DNA of 64,000 nucleotides. Origin: an uncultured Thalassotalea sp. GTDB taxonomy: Bacteria; Pseudomonadota; Gammaproteobacteria; Enterobacterales; Alteromonadaceae. The notes below the pieces were generated by a model. It saw only the letters and a program-made list of their open reading frames with translations. It was not told the origin of the DNA and did no database searches. The position numbers and the translations under genes are program-made. Positions 37,075 through 44,887 of the stretch are shown here, in pieces (positions within the stretch are counted from its first letter, which is position 1; each line of letters begins with the position of its first letter). The DNA lies in contig CANLNK010000011.1 in NCBI GenBank assembly GCA_947492575.1, forward strand, positions 1-64,000, given 5' to 3'.

Positions 37075-38573
37075 GATGTCTTCTTATCGCTTAGTTGCTG
37101 CTGTACTTGTTGCTTTAGCAGCTGGCCAAGCGCGGTTAAACGGTATTTTTGGTTACGGCTGGTTGGCTTGTCTGGAATGGTCATTTCTACCAAGGCTGGG
37201 GTGATCTCCAGCGCCGGTTTTAAGTAGTGCTTACGGAAATGTTCCGCGTTTTTCAGTGCCATTAATGCCATTAATTCGTCGCGGCTATGCTCTTGGCTCA
37301 TCAGGCTGATCATCCGTGTAACTTCCGTGGTGACTTCCGTGGTGACTTCCGTGGTGACTTCCGTGGTGACTTCCGTGGTGACTTCCGTGGCGACTTCCGT
37401 GGCGACTTCCGTGGCGAACAGGGTCAAAGTCACGCCGGAGCTGCTGTCAGAGTGCCATTTTGGCGCGGGTAGGCCCGCTGCTTTACAAGCATCTTGGATC
37501 ACCACACTGCCGCGGCCAAGCTTTTCCATATAGCCTTGCAGGTATAAGCCGTGGGCGATGTCTGGGTTACGCAGTACTGAGATATGGCCTTGCTGAATTT
37601 TGTGCTCGTCGATGCCTTGCGGAAACGCACCTGAGTTCCATATTTTCAGATGCGCTGGGCTAACTTCTACCTTAATGCCGCCGGCAAAGTTGCTGTAATC
37701 GCGGTGGGCAAAGGCGTTGACAATGGCTTCGCGTACCGCTTGTTCTGGGTACATGGGGATGTCTTCGCGCTGATTATTAGCACTGCTAAAGCGTGCGCGC
37801 GATGGCGTATTACGCATCACAAAGGTAATCAGCTGCTCGATCACCTCGGCCATTGGACCATCGAGGTGCTGTAAATCCTGATATTCGTCGTCGGCCTTAT
37901 GGCGATAACACACCGCACGCACGCGGGCCTGCGGATGGCGCTTACCTGGCGCGTTGGCCAGCAATACATCGGCGGCATTGGTTAAGCGGCCGTATTTGGC
38001 CAAGGATAACAATTGCAACTGGTGCAGTAGGCCTTGTTCGGCTTGCGCGACTTCTTTCGGGATGCGTTTGGCGGATAGCAGTTTTTTACAAGCGCTGGTT
38101 GATAAACCTTGTTCGTCGAGTTCAGACGAGAACAAACGTTCCCAGCGGCTAGGCTCTACTTGCTTGCGCATAACCATGTCGCGGATGGTATCAACATCGG
38201 CTTTTTGGGTTTGTTCGCCGGCACGTATGTAGATGTCACTGTTAAAGGCGTAGGGGATATCTTTGCCGGCCGGCACTTCAACCACTAATAGCTGTTTGTT
38301 TTCGACTTGCTGTACTTCTACCGAAAACAGTACTGGCGGTTGAATCGCCGATTTAAGCTGGCTTTCGAGCTGTTCAGCCACTTGTTCGGCCTGTTCTACG
38401 CCCTTGATTTGGCCGTTATCATCGACTCCACAAAGCAGGTAACCGCCTTGGGTATTTAAAAAGGCGCAAACTTGCGGGCCGCAATGTTTTAAGTCGCAGC
38501 TTGTAAGGTATTCAAGGGTTTGATTTTCGCCCAGAGACAGTAGTTGCTTGAGTTGTGCGGCCGTTTTACTCAT
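37071..38573 (-). CDS. AlbA_2 (Schlafen-like) domain protein with TEV repeat linker
   Basis: A 500-residue protein of the 'RecG-like ATP-binding' group. The N-terminal AlbA_2/Schlafen domain (about 10-130) has LLSLGENQTLEYL, LNTQGGYLLCGVDDNG and VPAGKDIPYAFNSDIYIRAG. A middle ATPase-like region follows (PEQAVREAIVNAFAHRDY). A 32-residue linker of (A/T)TEV units (about 387-418) is encoded by eight 12-bp repeats. A C-terminal winged-helix-like region ends it. Such proteins occur inside type I RM operons; their role is undefined, perhaps regulatory or a nucleic-acid sensor. It overlaps both neighbours. Confidence 0.85.
   Translation of the reverse strand: MSKTAAQLKQLLSLGENQTLEYLTSCDLKHCGPQVCAFLNTQGGYLLCGVDDNGQIKGVEQAEQVAEQLESQLKSAIQPPVLFSVEVQQVENKQLLVVEVPAGKDIPYAFNSDIYIRAGEQTQKADVDTIRDMVMRKQVEPSRWERLFSSELDEQGLSTSACKKLLSAKRIPKEVAQAEQGLLHQLQLLSLAKYGRLTNAADVLLANAPGKRHPQARVRAVCYRHKADDEYQDLQHLDGPMAEVIEQLITFVMRNTPSRARFSSANNQREDIPMYPEQAVREAIVNAFAHRDYSNFAGGIKVEVSPAHLKIWNSGAFPQGIDEHKIQQGHISVLRNPDIAHGLYLQGYMEKLGRGSVVIQDACKAAGLPAPKWHSDSSSGVTLTLFATEVATEVATEVTTEVTTEVTTEVTTEVTTEVTRMISLMSQEHSRDELMALMALKNAEHFRKHYLKPALEITPALVEMTIPDKPTSRNQKYRLTALGQLLKQQVQQQLSDKKTS
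37321..37416. repeat. Eight tandem 12-bp repeats within the AlbA_2 gene
   Basis: Five copies of ACTTCCGTGGTG followed by three of ACTTCCGTGGCG, head to tail without gaps. Each unit encodes four residues, so copy-number change alters linker length but keeps the frame. Confidence 0.95.
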
Positions 38574-39213
38574 GGCTTGCTCCTACTGAGGCGCTCACTT
38601 GACTGACATTTTGAAAATGTTCGGTCAGGCGCTGCTCTACGTCTTGATAGCGGGAAAATTGCGCGACCACGAACAAATGAGCATCGTCTTCCTGATCATA
38701 TTTTTGTACCCAGTTTCCAACACGCTCTATAACAGCCTTATCATCTAACTCAGGAGTACGAATTGCATCTTCATACATTTCTAATACTCGGAGGTCTTCA
38801 ATAGATTTTGAGCCCTTTTTTAATTCTAGCTTTGAGCGAGAACCCCTATCAGGGTAACCAAGGTCCGTTAGTAATCTTCGAGCAAATACAACCTGGTCGT
38901 GGGCTAAGAACCAACGTGGTTTGTTGAGTTCAATTGCCTTTTTAATCTCTTTGTGTGTGATAGATAATTCAGTTTTGTCTTTTTCCTTACCACTACCGTA
39001 TTGTGGTGTGATGATACCCAGAAATAAATCACACTTTTCAACTGCGGCAATACAAGACTCAAAAGCTGATTGGTTCGAAAAAACCGGCACTGTTCCTTTA
39101 TGTGACATCCAAACTTCATAACCAAAGGTGGTTAGTAGTGTGTATACGCGGTCTAACAGCTCTTCTACGCCATAAACGGTGGATGACACCATCACAGTAA
39201 GCTTCTTACTCAT
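38566..39213 (-). CDS. DUF4062 domain protein
   Basis: A 215-residue soluble protein. The N-terminal ~110 residues match DUF4062: VMVSSTVYGVEELLDRV, then CDLFLGIITPQYGSG. This is a TIR/flavodoxin-like fold often found in conflict or signalling proteins. The C-terminal part is helical with no named domain. It overlaps hsdM1 by 4 bp and the AlbA_2 gene by 8 bp, so it is expressed with the RM system. Enzymatic activity cannot be inferred. Confidence 0.8.
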   Translation of the reverse strand: MSKKLTVMVSSTVYGVEELLDRVYTLLTTFGYEVWMSHKGTVPVFSNQSAFESCIAAVEKCDLFLGIITPQYGSGKEKDKTELSITHKEIKKAIELNKPRWFLAHDQVVFARRLLTDLGYPDRGSRSKLELKKGSKSIEDLRVLEMYEDAIRTPELDDKAVIERVGNWVQKYDQEDDAHLFVVAQFSRYQDVEQRLTEHFQNVSQVSASVGASHE

Positions 39214-40709
39214 ATTTCAAAACCTTCCTTGGTCAACAGTGCTTCCAGTTCATTTTCGGCTTGCTCCAGGGCGGCCAGTTTTTGCTGGAAGTCTTTTAGC
39301 GCTTCTTCCACTGTGATGGTTTCTTCTTCCAGTGGTTTTTGTACATAACGCGCGATATTGAGGTTGAAGTCGTTTTCTTCAATCTCAGTTAACGCCACCC
39401 AGCGCGCAACGCCTTCGATTTCTTCGGCTTTAGGGCCTAAGGTTTCTTGCTGACGATAGATGTTAAAAATTTCGTCGGCTTGATCATTAGACAAGGTATT
39501 TTGCGCACGGCCTTTGGTGAAGATTTCTTCTGCGTTAATGATCAGCACGTGATCTTGATGATCGGCTGGGCGTGATTTGCGCAGCACTAAAATGCAGGCC
39601 GGAATTCCTGTGCCATAAAAAAGGTTTGACGCTACGCCGATAATGGCTTCGATGCGGTTTTCTTGCAGCAACTTGGTGCGGATTGCGCCTTCGGCCCCAC
39701 CACGGAATAGCACGCCATGCGGCAATACCACAGCCATGCGCCCTTGCTCGTTTAACGAGGCAAACATATGTTGCACCCAGGCAAAGTCACCGTTGGTTTT
39801 AGGCGCTAAACCATATTGTTTACGGCCATAAGGATCGGCAGACCAGAGATCATAGCCCCACTCTTTGAGGCTGAATGGCGGGTTGGCAATTACGCAATCA
39901 AAGGTTTCTAAGCGATCATTCACCAAAAACTTCGGCTCGCGCAGGGTGTCGCCGCGAACAATGTCGAAGTCTTCCTGACCATGTAAAAACAGGTTCATAC
40001 GGGCAATAGCTTCTGTGGTGAGGTTCTTCTCCTGGCCTTTGATTTTTAGCAAACGCGGATCACCGCCGTTTTCTTTAACGTGGTGGATGGTTTCCAGTAG
40101 CATCCCGCCCGTGCCGCAGGCTGGGTCGTACACGCTTTCACCGGCTTGTGGGTCTAGGATGTTAACCATTAAACGAACAATGGTGCGCGGGGTATAGAAT
40201 TCACCGGCTTTTTTATTGGCCTTATCGGCAAAGCGCTTGATGAGGTATTCGTAGGCTCGGCCCATATCATCGTCACGTACAGACGCTACACCTAGATTTA
40301 CTTTGTTGAAATGGTTAAGCAAGGTAGCTAAGAGTTCATCCGACAGACGTTCTTTATTGGTCCAGCTGGCATCGCCGAATATGCCGTGTAGCTTTGGGTT
40401 AGCCAGTTCAATACCGCGAAACGCATCTTTTAAGGCTTGGCCTATGTCTTTGGTTTCGGCAAAAACGTCTTTCCAGTGGCACTCTTGTGGAATCTGAATG
40501 CGGTGAAACATGTCGCCTTTGGCAAGCTCTTCATCGCCCACTTGTTCCATGGCGTCGATAAATTCCTCGTCGTACACATCGCAAATGCGCTTAAAAAAGA
40601 GGATCGGGAAAATATAAGTTTTGTAGTCCGATGCATCGATAGGCCCGGTAATAATGTGGGCTGCATGCCAGAGATGTGCTTCGAGGTCTTTGATGTTAAT
40701 TAGGGTCAT
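39210..40709 (-). CDS. hsdM: Type I restriction-modification, M subunit (first copy)
   Basis: A 499-residue HsdM: HsdM_N domain (IDASDYKTYIFPILFFKRI), SAM motif DPACGTGG (195-202), catalytic NPPF (276-279), C-terminal coiled tail (EEALKDFQQKLAALEQAENE). It is complete, yet not followed by its own hsdS; DUF4062 and AlbA_2 genes separate it from hsdM2-hsdS-hsdR. NPPF versus NPPY in the paralogue is within the allowed (N/D)PP(F/Y). It could form a heterodimeric M1M2S complex, or be left from a second system (inference). Confidence 0.95.
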   Translation of the reverse strand: MTLINIKDLEAHLWHAAHIITGPIDASDYKTYIFPILFFKRICDVYDEEFIDAMEQVGDEELAKGDMFHRIQIPQECHWKDVFAETKDIGQALKDAFRGIELANPKLHGIFGDASWTNKERLSDELLATLLNHFNKVNLGVASVRDDDMGRAYEYLIKRFADKANKKAGEFYTPRTIVRLMVNILDPQAGESVYDPACGTGGMLLETIHHVKENGGDPRLLKIKGQEKNLTTEAIARMNLFLHGQEDFDIVRGDTLREPKFLVNDRLETFDCVIANPPFSLKEWGYDLWSADPYGRKQYGLAPKTNGDFAWVQHMFASLNEQGRMAVVLPHGVLFRGGAEGAIRTKLLQENRIEAIIGVASNLFYGTGIPACILVLRKSRPADHQDHVLIINAEEIFTKGRAQNTLSNDQADEIFNIYRQQETLGPKAEEIEGVARWVALTEIEENDFNLNIARYVQKPLEEETITVEEALKDFQQKLAALEQAENELEALLTKEGFEI

Positions 40710-40936
40710 TTTGTATTCTCATTCACAGTGGAGGCCGCAGGCGATTTTTCGAGTAGTTCGTGTATATCGCAGTTAAACAAATCGCACAGTTTATCTAATG
40801 CCTCTAAGTCCACCTTAAGCGCCGTTTCTTTGTAAAGTAGCGTGACGGTGGTACGGCTGAGGCCGGTTTCACGCATCACGTCGCTAATGCGCATTTTTCT
40901 CTCACCCATTAATCGGGCTAGGTGGCAGCGGATCAT
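40706..40936 (-). CDS. XRE/Cro-type HTH regulator of the RM operon
   Basis: A 76-residue DNA-binding protein with one HTH_26-type domain (ISDVMRETGLSRTTVTLLYK, then LDKLCDLFNCDIHELL). It overlaps hsdM1 by 4 bp at the head of the operon, the position of a controller (C) protein that times restriction after methylation. The ATG at 40936 follows GTGGAGAGAGC, a good ribosome site. Confidence 0.88.
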   Translation of the reverse strand: MIRCHLARLMGERKMRISDVMRETGLSRTTVTLLYKETALKVDLEALDKLCDLFNCDIHELLEKSPAASTVNENTK

Positions 40937-40991
40937 GCTCTCTCCACGGTGTTTTCTTAACCATAAACTTGGGGATTTTTCACTGTTGCTT

Positions 40992-41052
40992 ACCCTACCA
41001 CGATTATGATTATTCTCAACTTATTTGAGTTAAAACCAAATAATTGAGCTCA
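40992..41052 (-). promoter_or_regulatory. RM operon promoter and operator
   Basis: On the minus strand TTGAGA (41014-41019) and TAGGGT (40992-40997) form a weak -35/-10 pair with a 16-bp spacer. The palindrome CTCAA-CTTAT-TTGAG (41015-41029) overlaps the -35, and TGAGCTCA (41045-41052) lies just upstream. Both share the TTGAG half-site, consistent with binding by the HTH protein encoded next. Confidence 0.5.
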
Positions 41053-41208
41053 TTTGTTATTCGTTCCGCGCTGGTTGTTGGTGCACTGGCGGTTCACGGG
41101 AATGCCTCTGGCGGTATTGTCTGCGTTAGACTTCAAGCATCGCTAGCTATCTATGTTGACTGGCGGTTCACTGCAAGGCGACAAGCCTACACAGGATTCA
41201 TCGCCTTT

Positions 41209-42951
41209 TTAGTCATCCAAGATGCTGCCTTTAACACAGTACATGCGTGGGCGGGTGTTGTCGGGCAGGCTGACTTTGCGCTGCGGTCGGTTGCCATCGG
41301 GGATTAGGTAGCCTGCGGCCATCAACGCTTTGGCGGCGCGATCTGGGCTTAGGCCTTCGGTGGCTTCACGCCAGCCAGTTGGGTAAAACAGGTAGAGAGT
41401 TTGTGTACCAGAAGTATCAAGCCAACCTGCACGCTGGCGTACTTGACTGCTGTAACCAATTTGTTTAGGCGTAAAGCGGCTTTCGCCATGTTGCTCAATA
41501 AAGCTGCGCACTTGGCGAATGGCTTGTTGATCTTCATTGGCGGCTACACCACCGCGAGCAAGTATCCATTGGTTAAGCTGGCTTAAACAGGCGGCTTCGA
41601 CACTTTGGGTTGGCCAATCGAGCACCTTGGCTTGAATGGCTAACAGGCCTGCGCTAGCCAGCAAGGCAAACTTTTCGGCTACTCGGCGCACTTGGCCGTC
41701 AGCCTCGGTTGGTAAGCTAGCTAAAAAACGTTGGCGTACGTTTTGGAAAACGGGTCGCACCTGTGCGCCGTGCTGCGTTAAATACCGTAACCAGTCCAAG
41801 GACAAGCTGCCGTAATGTTGGCGACTTTGCTGTTTAAGATGATCGGCTAAATCGGCGGCGTTGATACCATGACTCTGGTTAAACACGCCCATTTGCGCGC
41901 CGGCATCGGCACTGAGATCAATCACGCGCACTTGCTGGCCGGCTTTTACGCGCTTGCCGATACTGGCAAGATGGCTTTCGAGCGTCACTTCGCCAGTGGA
42001 TAAAAACACCAAACGCCAACGCGAGGGTAAGCGCATTTCACCGTATTTGCCTGCACGGGTTTTACCTTGGCCATTGGCAAGCATGTAAGCGACATCACCT
42101 GCCTCTTTTGGGTCAACTTCGCCCATTTCATCGAGCGCCAGCAAGGCATCGTTATGCGCTAATGCTGTGCCTTCTAAACCGTTGGCCGTGGCACGCCAAC
42201 TGTGGCGCAGTTGATTAGGTTCGCCCCACACCGATAATGCCGGATACAGCGCTGCGGTTTTACCAGTACTGCTGGCACCGTAGAGGTGTAAACCAAAACC
42301 ATCCACACCGCACAAATGCAACAAAGGCGCAGCCAGTGCAGCGCAGACACCAACAATTAATAGCGGGTTATCCAGACAATAACGGCCAACGTGCTGCCGC
42401 CAACTGTCGCTACTACCTTGTTGAATAAAGCCTTCTATCGGGTGCATGGTTTGCAGCACCATGCGCGGGTTGTTGCTGTGTTCGCTTGGGTAAAAGGTGA
42501 GGCGCGGATGCACATAAGCGTGGTGATGCCAGCCAATACAGTTCACGCTAATGGCCTTTTGCGTGGCCAGCTCGCCCATTTGTTGAATAAACAGGGAGAG
42601 CAACTGCCGCGCTTTGACACTGTTACTCAGCCGCATGCCTCGGCTGAGTAATATCCGACGGTACTCGCTGCCGTCTCCGGCCAATAGTTCTGCTGGCATA
42701 GCCCAGTAGCGATGGCGATTGTCATCGTCTAACCAGTGCAATAAATAGCCGTAGTTCTCCCCTTGCGGATCGCGGGTGCGGGCAGCCACTTGCAACCAAG
42801 AGCAGATTTTAACTGGGCTATCTTGCCCCGTTGGTTGCATCACCAGCCAGTTTTGCGCGTTATAAGCAAAACCAGCCGGTAATGTTGGCATGTTGTAATT
42901 CAACTCATTGGCAGGTAACGGGGTTGATGCAGATGGTTTATCCACGGACAT
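41209..42951 (-). CDS. DUF927 domain ATPase, probable replication helicase
   Basis: A 580-residue protein from the ATG at 42951 (a TTG at 42978 is also in frame). DUF927 spans about 50-340: GWHHHAYVHPRL, Walker A GASSTGKT (225-232), Walker B-like LLALDEMGEVD, then a sensor-like SRWRLVFLSTGE. The C-terminal part is helical and winged-helix-like. DUF927 proteins are AAA/primase-helicase relatives on phages, plasmids and P4-like islands. It overlaps the alpA gene by 14 bp, the usual pairing. Confidence 0.85.
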   Translation of the reverse strand: MSVDKPSASTPLPANELNYNMPTLPAGFAYNAQNWLVMQPTGQDSPVKICSWLQVAARTRDPQGENYGYLLHWLDDDNRHRYWAMPAELLAGDGSEYRRILLSRGMRLSNSVKARQLLSLFIQQMGELATQKAISVNCIGWHHHAYVHPRLTFYPSEHSNNPRMVLQTMHPIEGFIQQGSSDSWRQHVGRYCLDNPLLIVGVCAALAAPLLHLCGVDGFGLHLYGASSTGKTAALYPALSVWGEPNQLRHSWRATANGLEGTALAHNDALLALDEMGEVDPKEAGDVAYMLANGQGKTRAGKYGEMRLPSRWRLVFLSTGEVTLESHLASIGKRVKAGQQVRVIDLSADAGAQMGVFNQSHGINAADLADHLKQQSRQHYGSLSLDWLRYLTQHGAQVRPVFQNVRQRFLASLPTEADGQVRRVAEKFALLASAGLLAIQAKVLDWPTQSVEAACLSQLNQWILARGGVAANEDQQAIRQVRSFIEQHGESRFTPKQIGYSSQVRQRAGWLDTSGTQTLYLFYPTGWREATEGLSPDRAAKALMAAGYLIPDGNRPQRKVSLPDNTRPRMYCVKGSILDD

Positions 42952-43180
42952 AAGCAGCACCGATACGGCGGGTTTCAATCCACTGGTCGATATCGCTTTC
43001 TAACCAGCCCACGGCACGCGCGCCAATCCGGATGGATCGCGGAAATTCTCCGTTGGCCATCAAGGCATAAATGGTACTGCGGCCAAAGCCCGTTTTGGCT
43101 TTTACCTCGGGCAAGCGCAAAATCCGCTGCTGACGCGCTGGGTGTACTGAGTTTGTGGGTGATTGTGTGGTTGGGTTCAT
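42938..43180 (-). CDS. alpA: AlpA-family regulator / excisionase
   Basis: An 80-residue MerR-like winged HTH: LRLPEVKAKTGFGRSTIYAL, EFPRSIRIGARAVGW, ESDIDQWIETR. AlpA proteins in P4-like elements act as excisionase or transcription activator of int. The ATG at 43180 follows GAGGAAG; a GTG at 43195 is less likely. It is the first gene of the DUF927 unit. Confidence 0.9.
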   Translation of the reverse strand: MNPTTQSPTNSVHPARQQRILRLPEVKAKTGFGRSTIYALMANGEFPRSIRIGARAVGWLESDIDQWIETRRIGAAYVRG

Positions 43181-43465
43181 CGTTTGCTTCCTCACTGATC
43201 TGTTAAGTTCAGTTAGGAGTTTGCCAGTACTAATCGGACGCAGTAGGTAGATAAATGCCCAGATCGTGCAGCTTTCTGAGGGTACAGGTAGCTACTTGCC
43301 CCAGTTTGTAGATAGTGCCCAAAACAATAAATGCTCTGTGGGCAGGGTTAGTGTGTGCCTAAGTGGCGTGAACTAAGGCTTTGCCCAGACCGCCCCAAAA
43401 GCCCAAGGGATGAGTGCCAAAAGCTTTCTCAAAAAGGGAAAGTCTTGCTCAATTAGAACGCCACA

Positions 43466-43521
43466 ACACTTTTACGCGCATAAAAATGTAAAATACAACA
43501 CTTTTCTGCGCGTAAAAGTGT
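43466..43521. promoter_or_regulatory. Perfect 15-bp inverted repeat between alpA and the AAA/DUF4143 gene
   Basis: ACACTTTTACGCGCA (43466-43480) and TGCGCGTAAAAGTGT (43507-43521) are perfect inverted arms. A third ACACTTTT copy (43498-43505) is followed by CTGCGCG. The array lies 47-102 bp before the ATPase start. Likely a regulator binding array; AlpA or a self-regulating factor are candidates. The rest of the 387-bp gap shows no gene. Confidence 0.55.
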
Positions 43522-43567
43522 AGACTGAGTTATACTACAGACAGTTAACAGTCTTAATTGGCGGAAA

Positions 43568-44887
43568 ATGACAATGCAGCGCAACTTACTCAAGGCCCTA
43601 ATAGCATGGAAAAGTCAACCTGTGCGCAAGCCATTATTGATCGATGGCGCAAGACAAACAGGTAAAACCTATCTACTGCAAGAGTTGTTTGGGAATACCT
43701 TTGCTAACATCCTTCGTATCGACTTCCTTGAAAACCCAGCTTACAAAGAAGCGTTCGATGGCTCGTTGTCACCTGACGAGCTAGTAATGAACATTGAGTT
43801 GTTAACCAACCAAGCGTTCAATCCAGACACCGACTTGCTGATATTAGATGAAATTGGCGAATGTGAACGAGCCGTAACTTCGCTGAAGTATTTTGCCGAA
43901 AAAGCACCGTCCTATTTTGTCGCAGCCAGCGGTTCAAATATTGGTTTGCTCAACACCTTCCCTGTGGGCAAGGTAGAACAATACAATTTACGACCACTGA
44001 CCTTCCAAGAATTTATTTACGCATCCAACGAGCAAGCACTGATCAAAGCATTTGATAGTCAAGCAAGCACACCGGCGGTGCACACTAAATTGATGGATAA
44101 ACTAACCGACTATTTTTTTACCGGTGGTATGCCGGAAGCCGTTTCTGCTTGGTATCAGTTTAAGGATTCAAGCATTCTAGAGCGTGTTGAAAAAGTCACA
44201 AAAATTCATGCCGATTTAGTTGAAGGTTATCGCCGCGATTTCGGTAAGTACGCGGGCAAGGTCGATGCCACACTGATTGAATCGGTGTTTAATAGCATTC
44301 CAGCCCAGCTATCACTTGTCAGCGATGAGTCAGTTAAACGCTTTAAATTTAAGCATGTGCATGAGCGTAAATCTCGTTATAGCGATTTTGAAACCGCGAT
44401 CCATTGGCTTAACTGCTGCCGCTTAGCTTTGCCAAACTACCCTATTGAAGGATTACCTAAATCTCCGTTGGCGGCCTATAAAAAAGACAATATGGTTAAA
44501 CTATTTCTGTTTGATGTGGGCCTGCTCAATCATATGCTGGGCAGCAGTTATAAAGAGATTAAGCAACAAAACTATGAATACAAAGGCTATGTGGCTGAAA
44601 ACTTTGTGCAACAAGAGCTCACAGCTATTGGCGTTGACCCAAGCTATTCATGGAATGACGCCCGCGCCGAAATCGAATTTATTTTGGCGACCGATGAAGG
44701 CGATATCATCCCTGTGGAAGTCAAAAGTGGTAAACGTACAAGAGCAAAATCGTTGGCATCCTACGTTGAAAAATGTACTCCAAATAAAACCTTTAAGTTA
44801 ACGGGTACACAAGGCTCTTCAGCGTTAGAACAAACCAATATCGTGATGCCTTTGTATTTCACGCAGTATTTACCAAAGAGGTGGTAA
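43568..44887 (+). CDS. AAA_14 / DUF4143 ATPase
   Basis: A 439-residue ATPase of the archaeal-type STAND-like group. Walker A is GARQTGKT (27-34), Walker B LLILDEIGEC. The C-terminal DUF4143 domain keeps PD-(D/E)xK-like residues (DARAEIEFIL, then PVEVKSGK), suggesting a nuclease fold. These proteins are frequent cargo of genomic islands with no settled role. It is the last gene before the right end; ATG at 43568 or 43574. Confidence 0.85.
   Translation: MTMQRNLLKALIAWKSQPVRKPLLIDGARQTGKTYLLQELFGNTFANILRIDFLENPAYKEAFDGSLSPDELVMNIELLTNQAFNPDTDLLILDEIGECERAVTSLKYFAEKAPSYFVAASGSNIGLLNTFPVGKVEQYNLRPLTFQEFIYASNEQALIKAFDSQASTPAVHTKLMDKLTDYFFTGGMPEAVSAWYQFKDSSILERVEKVTKIHADLVEGYRRDFGKYAGKVDATLIESVFNSIPAQLSLVSDESVKRFKFKHVHERKSRYSDFETAIHWLNCCRLALPNYPIEGLPKSPLAAYKKDNMVKLFLFDVGLLNHMLGSSYKEIKQQNYEYKGYVAENFVQQELTAIGVDPSYSWNDARAEIEFILATDEGDIIPVEVKSGKRTRAKSLASYVEKCTPNKTFKLTGTQGSSALEQTNIVMPLYFTQYLPKRW

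Noticed and set aside
37321-37416. CRISPR-like repeat array
   Set aside because: Units are 12 bp, contiguous without spacers, and in frame inside a protein gene.
37287-37533. Plus-strand ORFs over the 12-bp repeats
   Set aside because: They are repeat-driven frames opposite the AlbA_2 gene, with no ribosome sites or homology.
41044-41307. Plus-strand 87-codon ORF
   Set aside because: It overlaps the DUF927 3' end and has no recognisable features; it is likely an antisense shadow.
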